Notes under the pieces: generated by a model
Database searches by the model: none
The model's input: the letters and a program-made list of their open reading frames with translations, nothing else
What the model was told of the DNA's origin: nothing
Source: Erysipelotrichaceae bacterium
Lineage (GTDB): Bacteria; Bacillota_I; Bacilli_A; Erysipelotrichales; Erysipelotrichaceae
Reading direction: 5' to 3'
DNA length: 64,000 nucleotides
Assembly (NCBI GenBank): GCA_012523895.1
Contig: JAAYSZ010000025.1
Span: 1-64,000 of the forward strand
Translations under genes and position numbers: made by a program
Shown: one piece after another, positions 42,201-51,331 of the stretch
How the letters are laid out: each line of letters opens with the position of its first letter
Position numbering within the stretch: position 1 is the stretch's first letter

Positions 42201-43535
42201 GATAAAACAGCATATGGATATGTAAGTGGATATTTAGAGGAAATGGGATTAGAACATGTTAATGAAGCTACAAAAGAATATCTAGCTAGTGGTTGTATTG
42301 GTATAAAAAGAACTACTGGTCAACATCCTGGAGGAATAATAGTTATTCCTCAAGATATGGATACATCTGATTTTACACCGATTCAATTTCCGGCAAATGA
42401 TAAAAATTCAGATTGGAAAACAACTCATTTTGACTTCCATGATATTCATGACAATGTTTTAAAATTTGATATATTAGGACATCTTGATCCTACTGCAATG
42501 AGACTTTTATATAATATATCTAATATAGATCCTACAACTATCCCAATGAATGACAAAAGAGTACTTTCTTTATTTTCATCTTCCGATGAACTTCATGCGG
42601 ATACTAGAATATATGAAGAAAAAACTGGTGCTATGGGTTTACCTGAATTTGGTACTAAAATAACTAGAAGAGTACTTGAAGAGTCAAAACCTACAAAATT
42701 TAGTGAACTTGTAATTATTTCTGGATTAACTCATGGTACAGATGTATGGGCAAACAATGCTCAAAATTTAATTCAACAAGGAATACCATTAGATGAAGTT
42801 ATAGGCTGTAGAGATGACATTATGACTTATTTAATTGAACAAAAACTTGAACCAATTACTGCATTTAATATTATGGAATCAGTAAGAAAAGGTAGAGGTT
42901 TAACTCTTGAATGGGAAAAAGTAATGAAGGAACATGGTGTTCCTGATTGGTATATTGATAGTTGTAAAAAGATAAAATATATGTTTCCTAAGGCACATGC
43001 ATGTGCATATGTAATAATGGCTTTAAGAGTTGCTTGGTTTAAGGTATATCATCCTGAATATTTTTACATTCAATATTTTACTTTAAGATGTGATGCATAT
43101 GAAATTGAAACTATGTCTAAAGGTGTTTTAGCTGTTAAAAAGAGAATCAATGATATTAATTCAAGATTATATTCTAATGATGAAAAAAGAGCTACAAATA
43201 AGGAAAGAGCTCTACTGGACACATTAGATATGACTATTGAGTTATATGCAAGAGGATATAAGATTACTAATATTGATATTTATAAATCAAAAGCTACAGA
43301 GTTTAGTTTAGATAAGGATAATCCTAAAAATATTATTCCTTCATTTATTACAGTTGATGGTTTAGGAGTTGCGGCAGCTAAATCTATTGAAGAAGCAAGA
43401 AAAGATGGAGATTTCTTATCTAAAGAAGATTTAATTCGTAGAACACTATTATCAAATAAATTAGTTGAGAAACTTGATAATTTAGGATGTTTAAATGATT
43501 TACCTGATACAAATCAAATGTCTTTGTTTGGTTGA
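39219..43535 (+). CDS. polC: DNA polymerase III alpha subunit PolC
   Basis: PolC is the Gram-positive replicative polymerase with built-in proofreading. The N-terminal OB domain is followed by a PHP domain (HTTMSEMDGVCS, about residue 300) into which the DnaQ-like exonuclease is inserted (FDVETTGL, HNADFDIGF, HRADYDAKV). Further on are a zinc finger (CPHCKYSE and CPNC), the polymerase motif PDIDLNFSNEYQ and RKGRGL. The total is about 1438 residues, as usual. I prefer ATG 39219, with GGAG 6 nt upstream; ATG 39204 and 39207 are in frame but before that site. It is transcribed from its own promoter. Confidence 0.95.
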   Translation: MNILEIMDVNSLNTSDRITFGQIDITSIKFYKPKNRLVLYLNSNTPVSFDNFLKIKKALRKKLLVDVKLYIETQALRYDLNTISKYIDYITKSNKRLNIFKNVLFKYDEEKNNIEFLFDRIVEEKEKYCSFYIGKLEEYGFKNISIDITSNYTNSIPKEKVVIKSNDNNNNYVNNYKKNKRIKYSEYTNISLKHLEYSEENHVKFIGKILSINNTVSRTTGRRIFTYLVTDNEGGIYVKLFENKKDDPKMFDDIKVGNTYQFYGDLSIDKFRKELSFISRKMEPIEDKKIIDDSIDKRVELHLHTTMSEMDGVCSVEDVVEHAFNLGHKGVAICDHGSVQSFAKAHKKAKSLLKNNDRSFKIVYGCEMYMTDKDLSIVQNANNENLIDQTYVIFDVETTGLSSHFDRIIEFGAVKIKNYEVIDKLQMFINPHMEISNFISLKTNITNEMVEDKPTFEEVSDKILDFMKDSVLVAHNADFDIGFINESLKRINKKPLDNPIVDTLDLARAIHSDRRAYRLGNIARLYKIVYDEDVAHRADYDAKVLSDIFIRMLSDVSRKGVKTLNELQKLQDEDAFAKNRATHVVVLAKNQQGIKDLYELVTISNTKSLAVFGKGGEEFLSEPRIFKEDLNKRRENILLGSACLNGEVFECAANKDQKSLEEAISFYDYIEIQPLNNYSNLIVTDSIRDENRLKDIIKRIIDTSVKLNKLIVATGDVHYLLPEQKKFRDVYINSQGVGGVRHPLYIRNKELRRKTVNPDQHFRTTNEMLECFEWLEDSKLSRMIVIDNTNIIFDMIDYVLPVPEGTFPPTVEGSSNKLKEICYENAHRIYGDKLPEIVDNRLKKELDSIISNGFAVVYYISHLLVKKSNDDGYLVGSRGSVGSSFVATMSNITEVNPLVPHYICPHCKYSEFITDGSVASGYDLEEKSCPNCNNTMYGEGHNIPFETFLGFQGEKVPDIDLNFSNEYQSRAHNFTKDVFGEDHVYRAGTIGTVADKTAYGYVSGYLEEMGLEHVNEATKEYLASGCIGIKRTTGQHPGGIIVIPQDMDTSDFTPIQFPANDKNSDWKTTHFDFHDIHDNVLKFDILGHLDPTAMRLLYNISNIDPTTIPMNDKRVLSLFSSSDELHADTRIYEEKTGAMGLPEFGTKITRRVLEESKPTKFSELVIISGLTHGTDVWANNAQNLIQQGIPLDEVIGCRDDIMTYLIEQKLEPITAFNIMESVRKGRGLTLEWEKVMKEHGVPDWYIDSCKKIKYMFPKAHACAYVIMALRVAWFKVYHPEYFYIQYFTLRCDAYEIETMSKGVLAVKKRINDINSRLYSNDEKRATNKERALLDTLDMTIELYARGYKITNIDIYKSKATEFSLDKDNPKNIIPSFITVDGLGVAAAKSIEEARKDGDFLSKEDLIRRTLLSNKLVEKLDNLGCLNDLPDTNQMSLFG

Positions 43536-43559
43536 CTTATGTAGCTTGTTATGGTATTA

Positions 43560-43674
43560 TCTTTACGTTATAAGCCTCTAAAGGCTATAACCGCTCAATT
43601 ATTGGGTTATAAAGAGTCAATTTGACCCCCAAGTTGGCGCGTCTTAAGCAAAAATGAATTGGAGGTGTAAAATC
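43560..43674 (+). promoter_or_regulatory. Probable L21 ribosomal leader RNA
   Basis: Upstream of rplU a structured leader is visible. Hairpin A pairs GTTATA plus GCCT (43567-43577) with AGGC plus TATAAC (43582-43591). An alternative hairpin B pairs TATAACC (43586-43592) with GGTTATA (43605-43611); A and B exclude each other. A small stem GTCAA/TTGAC follows. Position and structure fit the L21 leader family of Bacillota, which regulates rplU by L21 binding. Rfam RF00559 comparison was not possible. Confidence 0.65.
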
Positions 43675-43986
43675 ATGTATGCTGTAGTTGAAACTGGCGG
43701 AAAGCAAATAATGGTTAAAGAAGGTCAAGAAATTTTTGTTGAAAAACTTGAAGCTGAAGTAGGAGATAAAGTTACTTTAGACAAAGTAGTATTAGTTTCT
43801 GATAATGGTACTAAAATTGGTACTCCATATGTTGAAGGAGCTAAAGTTAATTGTACTGTTGTTAAACAAGGAAAAGGAAAGAAAATTACGATTTTCAAAT
43901 ATACTGCTAAAAAAGGTTCAACAAGAAAGAAACAAGGTCATAGACAACCTTATACAAAACTAACTATAGATTCAATAGTTGGATAA
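43675..43986 (+). CDS. rplU: Ribosomal protein L21
   Basis: A 103-residue 50S protein beginning [11 protein letters not shown]. Typical features are [30 protein letters not shown] and the C-terminal [16 protein letters not shown]. It starts at ATG 43675, with GGAGGTG 8 nt upstream; the longer frame is not supported. It heads the rplU-prp-rpmA cluster. Confidence 0.97.
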   Translation: MYAVVETGGKQIMVKEGQEIFVEKLEAEVGDKVTLDKVVLVSDNGTKIGTPYVEGAKVNCTVVKQGKGKKITIFKYTAKKGSTRKKQGHRQPYTKLTIDSIVG

Positions 43987-43988
43987 TT

Positions 43989-44300
43989 ATGATTTATATA
44001 AGTGTATTAAAAAAGAATAACAGAATTGTTGGTATGAATAGTCATGGTCATGCAGATTATGCAAACCATGGTGAAGATTTGGTTTGTGCTGGTGTTAGCA
44101 GTATTGTAATAGGACTATGTAATGCGCTTGATGCTTTATATCCTAGTGCTAAATGTACAGTTGCTAATAATATAATTACTATAAAAATAAATGAACCAAA
44201 CGATGTATCAGATACAATTATGAATACTGCAATTATTCAGTTACAAACAATGGTGGAAGTTTATTCAAAAAATATAAAAATTGTTAAACAGGAGGTGTAA
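43989..44300 (+). CDS. prp: Prp protease for L27 processing
   Basis: Prp is a cysteine protease that removes the N-terminal extension of L27. GHADYANHGEDLVCAGVS contains the catalytic His and Cys. The length is 103. It lies between rplU and rpmA, the order expected in Bacillota, and L27 carries an N-terminal extension ending in FFASKKG to be cut. Confidence 0.92.
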   Translation: MIYISVLKKNNRIVGMNSHGHADYANHGEDLVCAGVSSIVIGLCNALDALYPSAKCTVANNIITIKINEPNDVSDTIMNTAIIQLQTMVEVYSKNIKIVKQEV

Positions 44301-44303
44301 TCC

Positions 44304-44588
44304 ATGAAGTTTAAGTTAGATATTCAATTTTTCGCAAGTAAAAAGGGTGTTGGTTCTACTAAGAACGGTCGTGATTCTAAAGCTAAGCGTTTAGGTTCAA
44401 AGAAATCTGATGGACAATACGCAAGTGCAGGATCAATTTTATATCGTCAAAGAGGTACAAAAATTCATCCAGGCAATAATGTAGGCCGTGGTGGTGATGA
44501 CACATTATTTGCTTTGATTGATGGTGTGGTTAAATTTGAACGCTTTGGGAAATCAAAGACGAAAGTATCAGTATATCCACAAGCATAG
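44304..44588 (+). CDS. rpmA: Ribosomal protein L27, with cleavable N-terminus
   Basis: A 94-residue L27. The N-terminal [19 protein letters not shown] includes an extension that Prp removes before the SKKG; the mature part carries [19 protein letters not shown], as in other Bacillota. GGAGGTG precedes the ATG. It is followed by a hairpin and then obg. Confidence 0.97.
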   Translation: MKFKLDIQFFASKKGVGSTKNGRDSKAKRLGSKKSDGQYASAGSILYRQRGTKIHPGNNVGRGGDDTLFALIDGVVKFERFGKSKTKVSVYPQA

Positions 44589-44590
44589 TT

Positions 44591-44618
44591 AAATCCCCAT
44601 AATTGGGGATTTTATTTT
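44591..44618 (+). terminator. Terminator between rpmA and obg
   Basis: AAATCCCC (44591-44598) pairs with GGGGATTT (44605-44612), followed by TTTATTTT. Confidence 0.7.
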
Positions 44619-44630
44619 AGGAGATGTATT

Positions 44631-45911
44631 ATGTTTATAGATAGTGTAAAAATCAAAGTAAAAGCTGGTGATGGTGGTAATGGTATCGTAGCTTTTAGAA
44701 GAGAAAAATATGTTCCATTAGGAGGTCCTTCAGGGGGAGATGGAGGAAAAGGTGGAAGTATTATTTTTGAAGTTGATACAAATAAATCAACTCTTTTGGA
44801 TTTGAGATATAATAAATTAATTATTGCAAAAAATGGTGGAATTGGTAAAAACAAAAAAATGTCTGGTGCTGATGGAAAAGATATTATTATTAAAGTTCCT
44901 CAAGGTACAATAGTAAAGGACTTAAGTACAGGAAGAGTAATTGCTGATTTATTAGAAGTTGGACAAAGAGAAGTAATTGCACAAGGAGGAAAAGGTGGCA
45001 AAGGTAATAGACACTTTGCAACTAGTAGAGATAGTGCTCCAGAATTTGCTATGCCGGGAGAGCCAGGAGAATCATTTGATTTACAATTAGATTTAAAGCT
45101 TCTTGCTGATGTTGGTTTAGTTGGTTTTCCTTCAGTAGGAAAATCTACATTATTATCTGTAGTTACTGCTGCTAAACCTGAAATAGCTGATTATCCTTTT
45201 ACAACATTAATACCAAATTTAGGTGTAGTTCAAGTTAAAGATGGAAGAAGTTTTGTAATGGCTGATTTACCTGGTCTTATTAAAGGAGCTTCTTTAGGAA
45301 AGGGACTTGGTCATGAATTTTTAAAACATATTGAAAGATGTAGAGTTTTAATTCATGTAATTGATATGGGAAGTGTAGATGGTAGAGATCCAGTTGAGGA
45401 TTATAAAATAATTAATGAAGAGTTAAAAGAATATGAATATAGATTAAGTGAAAGACCTCAAGTAGTTTTCGCAAATAAAATGGATGTTAAAGGTGCAGTT
45501 GAAAACTTAAAAAGATTTAAGGAATTTTATCCTGATATTAAAATATATGAAGGTAGTACAATACTACAAAAAGGTATTGATGAATTATTGTATGCTACTA
45601 TGGCTTTATTAAGTGTTACTCCTAAATTTCCAATATATGATTCTAAAAAAGAAGAAGAACATGTTACTTATAATTTTGTTCCTAAACAAAAAGAAATAGA
45701 AGTTATTAATTTAGGAAACAATCAATGGGAAATTATCAGTAGTAAAGCTACTAGATTATTTAAAAACACAAATTTTGATAAGGATGAAGAAGTCTATAGA
45801 TTTGCAATTTCAATGAAAAAGATTGGTGTTGATAAAGCATTAAGAGACGCTGGTGCACAAGATGGAGATTTAGTTATATTAGATGATTATAGATTTGAAT
45901 TTATAGATTGA
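44631..45911 (+). CDS. obg: GTPase Obg
   Basis: A 426-residue GTPase acting in 50S assembly and stress control. The Obg fold (about 1-158) is glycine-rich (GDGGNGIVAFRREKYVPLGG). A G domain follows with GFPSVGKSTLLS, DLPGLIKGAS and ANKMD, and a C-terminal OCT domain with EVYRFAISMKKIGVDKALRD. AGGAGATG precedes the ATG. It follows rpmA as in many Bacillota. Confidence 0.95.
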   Translation: MFIDSVKIKVKAGDGGNGIVAFRREKYVPLGGPSGGDGGKGGSIIFEVDTNKSTLLDLRYNKLIIAKNGGIGKNKKMSGADGKDIIIKVPQGTIVKDLSTGRVIADLLEVGQREVIAQGGKGGKGNRHFATSRDSAPEFAMPGEPGESFDLQLDLKLLADVGLVGFPSVGKSTLLSVVTAAKPEIADYPFTTLIPNLGVVQVKDGRSFVMADLPGLIKGASLGKGLGHEFLKHIERCRVLIHVIDMGSVDGRDPVEDYKIINEELKEYEYRLSERPQVVFANKMDVKGAVENLKRFKEFYPDIKIYEGSTILQKGIDELLYATMALLSVTPKFPIYDSKKEEEHVTYNFVPKQKEIEVINLGNNQWEIISSKATRLFKNTNFDKDEEVYRFAISMKKIGVDKALRDAGAQDGDLVILDDYRFEFID

Positions 45912-45938
45912 TGATATAATATTGAAAGGTGATTGTAG

Positions 45939-46514
45939 ATGATTGCATTTATTAAAGGAAATGTTTATGCATATGGTATTGATTGGGTAATAATTGATAA
46001 TAATGGAGTTGGTTATAAAATCAATTTTACTAAGCCTGATAAACTAAGTTTAAATAAAGAAATATTAATATATACATATCAACATGTAAGAGAAGATGAT
46101 ATAAGTCTTTATGGATTTTTAACATTAGAAGAACATGATTTTTTCTTGAAATTAATAAATGTTAAGGGAGTTGGTCCTAAATCTGCAATGAATATTCTTT
46201 CTAAAGCTGATTATAAAAAATTAATTGTTTCAATAGAAAATAAAGATGTTAATTTTTTAAAAACTATGCCTGGAGTTGGTGCTAAGACTGCAAGTCAAAT
46301 TATTTTAGATTTAAAAGGAAAACTTATTAGTACTACTGATAAAAAGTCAAGTAATGATGAATTAAATGATGCATTAGAAGGATTAAAAAGTCTTGGATAT
46401 AAACAAGGAGAAATCAACTCTATTACTAATACTTTATTGAAGAGTCCTAATTTAAGTAGCGATGAATATTTAAAATTAGGCCTAAAACTACTTATGAAGA
46501 AGAAAATGGGGTGA
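45939..46514 (+). CDS. ruvA: Holliday junction protein RuvA
   Basis: Binds Holliday junctions and loads RuvB. It has an N-terminal OB domain, helix-hairpin-helix motifs (LINVKGVGPKSAMNILS and TMPGVGAKTASQIILDLKG) and a short C-terminal domain. The length of 191 is typical. It lies 4 nt before ruvB. Confidence 0.95.
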   Translation: MIAFIKGNVYAYGIDWVIIDNNGVGYKINFTKPDKLSLNKEILIYTYQHVREDDISLYGFLTLEEHDFFLKLINVKGVGPKSAMNILSKADYKKLIVSIENKDVNFLKTMPGVGAKTASQIILDLKGKLISTTDKKSSNDELNDALEGLKSLGYKQGEINSITNTLLKSPNLSSDEYLKLGLKLLMKKKMG

Positions 46515-46518
46515 TTGA

Positions 46519-47523
46519 ATGGTTGAAGATAGATTAATGTCATCACTTGTAGAAGTTGGAGATGATGAAGAAAGTATCCGACCACAAAGTTTAAATGAAT
46601 ATGTTGGTCAAGATATTTTAAAATCAAATTTAAAGGTATTTATAAAGGCTGCACTTCAAAGAAATGAGTCTTTGGATCATGTTTTACTTTATGGTCCTCC
46701 AGGACTTGGTAAAACCACTTTAGCATTTATTCTTGCTAATGAAATGGGGTCAAATGTTAGAGTTACTAGTGGCCCAATAATTGAAAAAAGTGGTGATTTA
46801 GCAGCTATTTTATCAACTTTAGAAGCTGGTGATATATTATTTATCGATGAAATACATCGTTTACCTAAAATAGTAGAAGAAGTTCTATATCCTGCAATGG
46901 AAGATTATTGTATAGATATTGTTATAGGTAAAGATACTAGTCTTAGAAGTATAAGATTAGATTTACCTCCATTTACTCTTGTAGGAGCTACTACAAGGGC
47001 AGGAGATTTAAGTGCACCTTTAAGAGATAGATTTGGAATAGTTTCTAAACTTGATTATTATACAGTTGAACAATTAGAAGCTATAGTGAAAAGAACAGCT
47101 AGAGTTTTAGAAGTTGAAATAAAAGATAATGCATTATATGAAATTGCATCAAGATCTAGAGGTACTCCAAGAATTGCAAATAGATTGCTAAGAAGAGTTA
47201 GAGATTTTGCGCAAGTTTATAATAATGGAGTTATTACTAAAAAAGTTGCAAAAGAGGCATTAGACAGACTTCAAGTAGATTCTTTGGGTTTAGATGAAGT
47301 AGATATTAGATATCTTAAAGGAATTATAGAAAGATTTAGAGGAGGTCCTGTAGGACTTGAAACTCTTGCTAGTTCGATTAGTGAAGAAACAATGACATTA
47401 GAAGATGTTTATGAACCTTACCTTTTACAAATTGGATTTATTAATAGGACACCTAGAGGTAGAGTAGCAACACCAAAAGCTTATAAACATTTAGGTATTG
47501 CTCATAATGAATCATTATTTTAA
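46519..47523 (+). CDS. ruvB: Holliday junction ATPase RuvB
   Basis: Branch-migration motor. Walker [15 protein letters not shown], Walker [10 protein letters not shown], sensor GATTRAG and arginine finger region APLRDRFG are clear, with a winged-helix C-terminus ending near [13 protein letters not shown]. The length of 334 is normal. A terminator follows directly. Confidence 0.96.
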   Translation: MVEDRLMSSLVEVGDDEESIRPQSLNEYVGQDILKSNLKVFIKAALQRNESLDHVLLYGPPGLGKTTLAFILANEMGSNVRVTSGPIIEKSGDLAAILSTLEAGDILFIDEIHRLPKIVEEVLYPAMEDYCIDIVIGKDTSLRSIRLDLPPFTLVGATTRAGDLSAPLRDRFGIVSKLDYYTVEQLEAIVKRTARVLEVEIKDNALYEIASRSRGTPRIANRLLRRVRDFAQVYNNGVITKKVAKEALDRLQVDSLGLDEVDIRYLKGIIERFRGGPVGLETLASSISEETMTLEDVYEPYLLQIGFINRTPRGRVATPKAYKHLGIAHNESLF

Positions 47524-47542
47524 CCGCATATGCGGTTTTTTT
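47522..47542 (+). terminator. Terminator after ruvB
   Basis: AACCGC (47522-47527), loop ATAT, GCGGTT (47532-47537), then TTTTTT. Confidence 0.8.
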
Positions 47543-47577
47543 CTTTCAAAATTGTTATTATTGTAGTAGGGATAGAC

Positions 47578-49264
47578 ATGATAAAAATTAGAAATAACAA
47601 TATTATTCTTTACTTTTTTTTAATAATAACTTTAATTTTACAAATCATTTTTATGTTTAAAAATGTTGTGTTTTTTAATTATGTTTTTATAAATAATTAT
47701 ATACATCTGTTTTTAACAGTGCCCATAACTTTATGGGGATATTCTTTAATTTATAGAATTACTGATAAAAAAGTTAGATATTATTCATTTTTATATGTTT
47801 TATTATTAATGTTTTGGTTAATTGCTAAATTTTGTGCTCTAATATTACCAGTTAGTATTGAAAACTTAATATTTTGGTATTTATATTATATTCCCTTATT
47901 ATTTAATGTTTATTTATTATACGAAATGCTTAGATATTCTAGTGATAAATTAAATTATAAAACTAATTATTTTATTTTAATCATAACAATTATATTAATA
48001 TTATCTGTTTTAACTAATAATTATCATAATAATGTTTTTATAATTGATATTAATTATCTTGATAAATATACATATGGTTATATTTATTCTATTATCGTTA
48101 TTTGGTTAATTATTTTAGGAATATTAATTTTAAATTATGCATTTAGAATATATAAAAATAGAAATAAAGCTCCATTACTGTTTGTTTTTTTTAGTATTTA
48201 TTTTATATTTTATATATAATCGAGCATATGTTTTTAGAATAAATTTAATTTTTAGAAGTGATTTTACTATTACTACAATAATATTTATGGTTTATTTATT
48301 AGAAGTTTTTATTAGAATAAATTTAATTCCTGGTAAATATTATTATTCTTCTTTTTTTAAAATGGAGAATTCAAATCTTTCTGTCATTGATAATGATTTT
48401 AATTTAATTCTTAGTACTAATAATTTAAATTCATTAAATGAAGAAGTTTTAAAATCAATTAACCCAAATTTAAAATCTCAAGAAATTATTTTAGATAATA
48501 AGGATATTGTTTATAAAATAGATAAAATAGATGGTGGCTATTCTATTAGTATTAGAGATTTATCTCTTATTAATAATTTAATAAAACAAATAAATAATAA
48601 AACCTCAATAATTAATAGACAAAATAATATTCTGTTAATTGAAGAAGAATTATCTAAAAAACATTTTATTAATAAGGTGAGTACAGAACTTAAAAATAAA
48701 GTTGATAATATACTTTTAAAAAAGATAGATGAAATTAATTATTTTACAGAAATGATTTCAGGATTACCAGTAAGTGTTTATCAAGATTATAGGTTGTTAT
48801 CATATATAAAAATTTATATTGGTTATTGTAAAAATAAATCTTCTTTAATTTTAAAAGAGGTGAACAATCAAAAAATAACTGGTGATGATTTTAGCATAAT
48901 ATTGCATAACACAATACAAGATTCTTTTTCAGCAGGTATAAATGGTCAAATATTTGTGAATGTTTCTGATTATATTGATATGAAATATGTCCAATTATTT
49001 TTTGATGTTATTCAATTCTTATTAGAAAAGTGTATTAGATTTAATAAAACTAGTTTGTTTATTAGAATAGATAAAAAAGATGATTTTTATACATATTATT
49101 CAATTATTGATACATATGATGAAAAAGGTAATTTTATATTTGAATTTAATGATGCGCTTAAAAATAATATAAAAGATTTAAATTTTAATTGTCATTTAGC
49201 ATATGATGACACTAATATATTAATTACCATTAAATCTAAAGAAGAGGTTATAGAAAATGGATAA
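47578..49264 (+). pseudogene. Membrane sensor protein split by a frameshift at an 8-T tract
   Basis: Two reading frames together look like one protein. The first (from ATG 47578) has about six hydrophobic segments. It ends shortly after KAPLLFVFF at a TTTTTTTT tract (48185-48192). In the next frame the sequence continues with LVFILYFIYNRAYVFRINLIF, more membrane helices and a cytoplasmic part with a PAS-like segment (LSVIDNDFNLILSTN) and a helical region. No HATPase N- or G-box is visible, so it would not be a full kinase. It may be a pseudogene, a phase-variable gene, or a base-call error. It overlaps the histidine kinase gene start by 8 nt, and may be that kinase's sensory partner. Confidence 0.65.
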
Positions 49265-50576
49265 CTATTTGATTTTAAGCGCAATAATATCAATTATAGG
49301 TATTAATTTATCATTTCTTTTCCTTCTTATTAATAGATTAATAATGATTAAAAGAGAATATCTCTTTCTTATGTTTAAAAACATAATAATGATTGTTTAT
49401 CATTTATTAATTATAATGTTGTCATTTGAAATATTATTTGATAATAAGTTATTTGATAAAAGTTATATATATATTATTTTATATATTGTTTTAATAACTG
49501 AATTTTTATATAAATTTAAATTATCAAAAAGTATAAGTATTTTAATTATGTTTTTAGTATTTATTTTGATAGATGATTATATAATAAAGTTTTTGTTTAT
49601 AAATAAATGTATATTTTTATATGAATTATATGAAATGTATAAATTAGTTAAAAACAAAAAAATATTTATTTCTAGAAATACTATAAAAGAAGCATTTGAT
49701 TCATTGGAGGATGGAATTTTATTTGTAAATAAAAATATGGAACCTTTATTAATGAATAATAAAATGTTAGAAATAATTGAAGAATTTGAAATATGTTATG
49801 GATTAGGTGACACAAAACTTATTAAAAAAATAAACGATAATATTAAGGACTCTCTTATTAAATCTGATAATAAAACATATTTAGTTAATTTAACTGATAG
49901 TACAGAGAAATATAAAGGATTGTATTATCAATTTATAGATGTAAGTAATTATTTTGATTTGTTAGAACAATTAGAAATCAAAAACAGAGTTTTAATGGAG
50001 AAGCAAATAGATTTAAAAAAAGGTTTAATTAACATTGAAGAGACTGTTACTAATAATGAAGTTTTAAAACTAAGACTTAAGATACATGATGTTATTGGAC
50101 AAAGACTTTCAATTATACATACTTATATAGAAAACAATTATTTAAATGCAACAAACATTAATGAATTAAAAGATGTTTTAAAAAATATAAGAGAAGATTT
50201 AGTCTATGAAGTTTATGATATTGATGAAATGTTTAACAGATTGAAATTAACTTATGAATTAGTTAATACTAAGTTACATCTTAAAGGAAAGTTTCCAGAA
50301 GATAAAAAAATCTCTAATATATTTATAAATATTATTAGAGAAGCAAGTACAAATGCAATAAGACATTCTGGAGCAAAAAATGTATATATATCTATTAAAG
50401 AAGATAATGGTAGTATATATTTAAATATTGAAAATGATGGAGAAATAAATGAAAATGAAATTATTGAAGGTGATGGAATATTAGGTATGAAAAGAGCAAT
50501 AAAGCCTTATTTAGGAACTTTAGTTATTAATACAAAACCTAGATTTAATATAAATATAGAAGTAAAAAAGATCTAA
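49257..50576 (+). CDS. NarL-type membrane histidine kinase
   Basis: A 439-residue sensor kinase. About five hydrophobic segments (1-125) are followed by a PAS-like segment, a dimerisation helix with LKIHDVIGQRLS (His277, likely phosphoacceptor), and a HATPase domain with REASTNAIRHSGAK (N-box) and GDGILGM (G-box). This is the HPK7 kinase pattern that pairs with NarL/FixJ regulators, and such a regulator gene faces it immediately downstream. Stops are 3 nt apart. The ATG overlaps the end of the split sensor gene. Confidence 0.8.
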   Translation: MDNYLILSAIISIIGINLSFLFLLINRLIMIKREYLFLMFKNIIMIVYHLLIIMLSFEILFDNKLFDKSYIYIILYIVLITEFLYKFKLSKSISILIMFLVFILIDDYIIKFLFINKCIFLYELYEMYKLVKNKKIFISRNTIKEAFDSLEDGILFVNKNMEPLLMNNKMLEIIEEFEICYGLGDTKLIKKINDNIKDSLIKSDNKTYLVNLTDSTEKYKGLYYQFIDVSNYFDLLEQLEIKNRVLMEKQIDLKKGLINIEETVTNNEVLKLRLKIHDVIGQRLSIIHTYIENNYLNATNINELKDVLKNIREDLVYEVYDIDEMFNRLKLTYELVNTKLHLKGKFPEDKKISNIFINIIREASTNAIRHSGAKNVYISIKEDNGSIYLNIENDGEINENEIIEGDGILGMKRAIKPYLGTLVINTKPRFNINIEVKKI

Positions 50577-50589
50577 GTGTTAGATCTTT
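50567..50589. terminator. Bidirectional terminator at the kinase/regulator junction
   Basis: AAAGATCTAA (50567-50576) pairs with TTAGATCTTT (50580-50589) with a 3-nt loop. The stop codons of both genes lie in the two arms. Confidence 0.75.
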
Positions 50590-51194
50590 GAATTAATATA
50601 GCCATGTGATAGTGCAAATATTGCAAGTTTAGAGATTGAATCATATCCGGTTTTTTGTAATATTGTACTGATATAAGCTTTTATTGTACCTTCACTAAAA
50701 TATAATTCTTGTGCTATTTCCTTTCTTGATTTAGCTTCACAAATTAGTCTTAATATTTCTAATTCCTTTGGTGTTAATTCTGCATTATTTGGAAGTTTAG
50801 GAAGAGAACTTGTTGGATATATACTGTATCCATCTATAGTATTTTTAATACAAGAAACCAAACTGTTTAAGCTAATATTTTTATAAATAAAACTATCAGC
50901 TTTTGCTTCTTTTGCTCGATCTATAAAAGTAATTTCTGGCATTGCTGTCATAATGACTACTCTTATGTGAGGAAGTTCTTTTTTTATTGCTTTTGTAGCT
51001 TCTAAACCACTTGAATTATTTTCTGTGCAAATGTCCATTAGTACCAAGTCAGGTTTTAACTTATGACATGTATGTAGGGCAATATCAGAATTACTTATAC
51101 CACCAACAACTTCAAATTCATCAAAAGTTCTTAAATTAGCGCATAAAGCATCTCGTAATATTGTTTGATCTTCGACAATTAAAATTCTTATCAT
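50580..51194 (-). CDS. NarL/FixJ response regulator
   Basis: A 204-residue regulator with an N-terminal receiver domain (ILIVEDQTILRDAL; DLVLMDIC holds the phosphoacceptor Asp; Lys in IYKN) and a C-terminal LuxR-type HTH (LTPKELEILRLICEAKSRKEIAQELYF). It is convergent with the kinase gene. I prefer ATG 51194 (MIRILIVED) with GGGAG 6 nt upstream, not the longer frame. It is the likely partner of the kinase; targets are unknown, although the SPFH module is divergent from it. Confidence 0.88.
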   Translation of the reverse strand: MIRILIVEDQTILRDALCANLRTFDEFEVVGGISNSDIALHTCHKLKPDLVLMDICTENNSSGLEATKAIKKELPHIRVVIMTAMPEITFIDRAKEAKADSFIYKNISLNSLVSCIKNTIDGYSIYPTSSLPKLPNNAELTPKELEILRLICEAKSRKEIAQELYFSEGTIKAYISTILQKTGYDSISKLAIFALSHGYINSKI

Positions 51195-51331
51195 GTATTC
51201 TCCCTTCGGGTAATTATTACTTATCATTTATAGACTTTAGGTAATTGATTATTTATTATTTTTAAAACATAATTTGATTAGATATATATATTATTGCATA
51301 TTATTTATTTAAATTCTAGGAGGTGTAATAT

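Noticed and set aside
44612..44854. Minus-strand ORF over the obg start
   Set aside because: Its proline- and phenylalanine-rich translation is the mirror of the glycine-rich Obg fold, a typical shadow frame.
48137..49264. Separate protein gene starting inside the sensor gene
   Set aside because: Its start lacks a convincing SD and its sequence continues the upstream frame after the T tract, so I treat it as one frameshifted gene.
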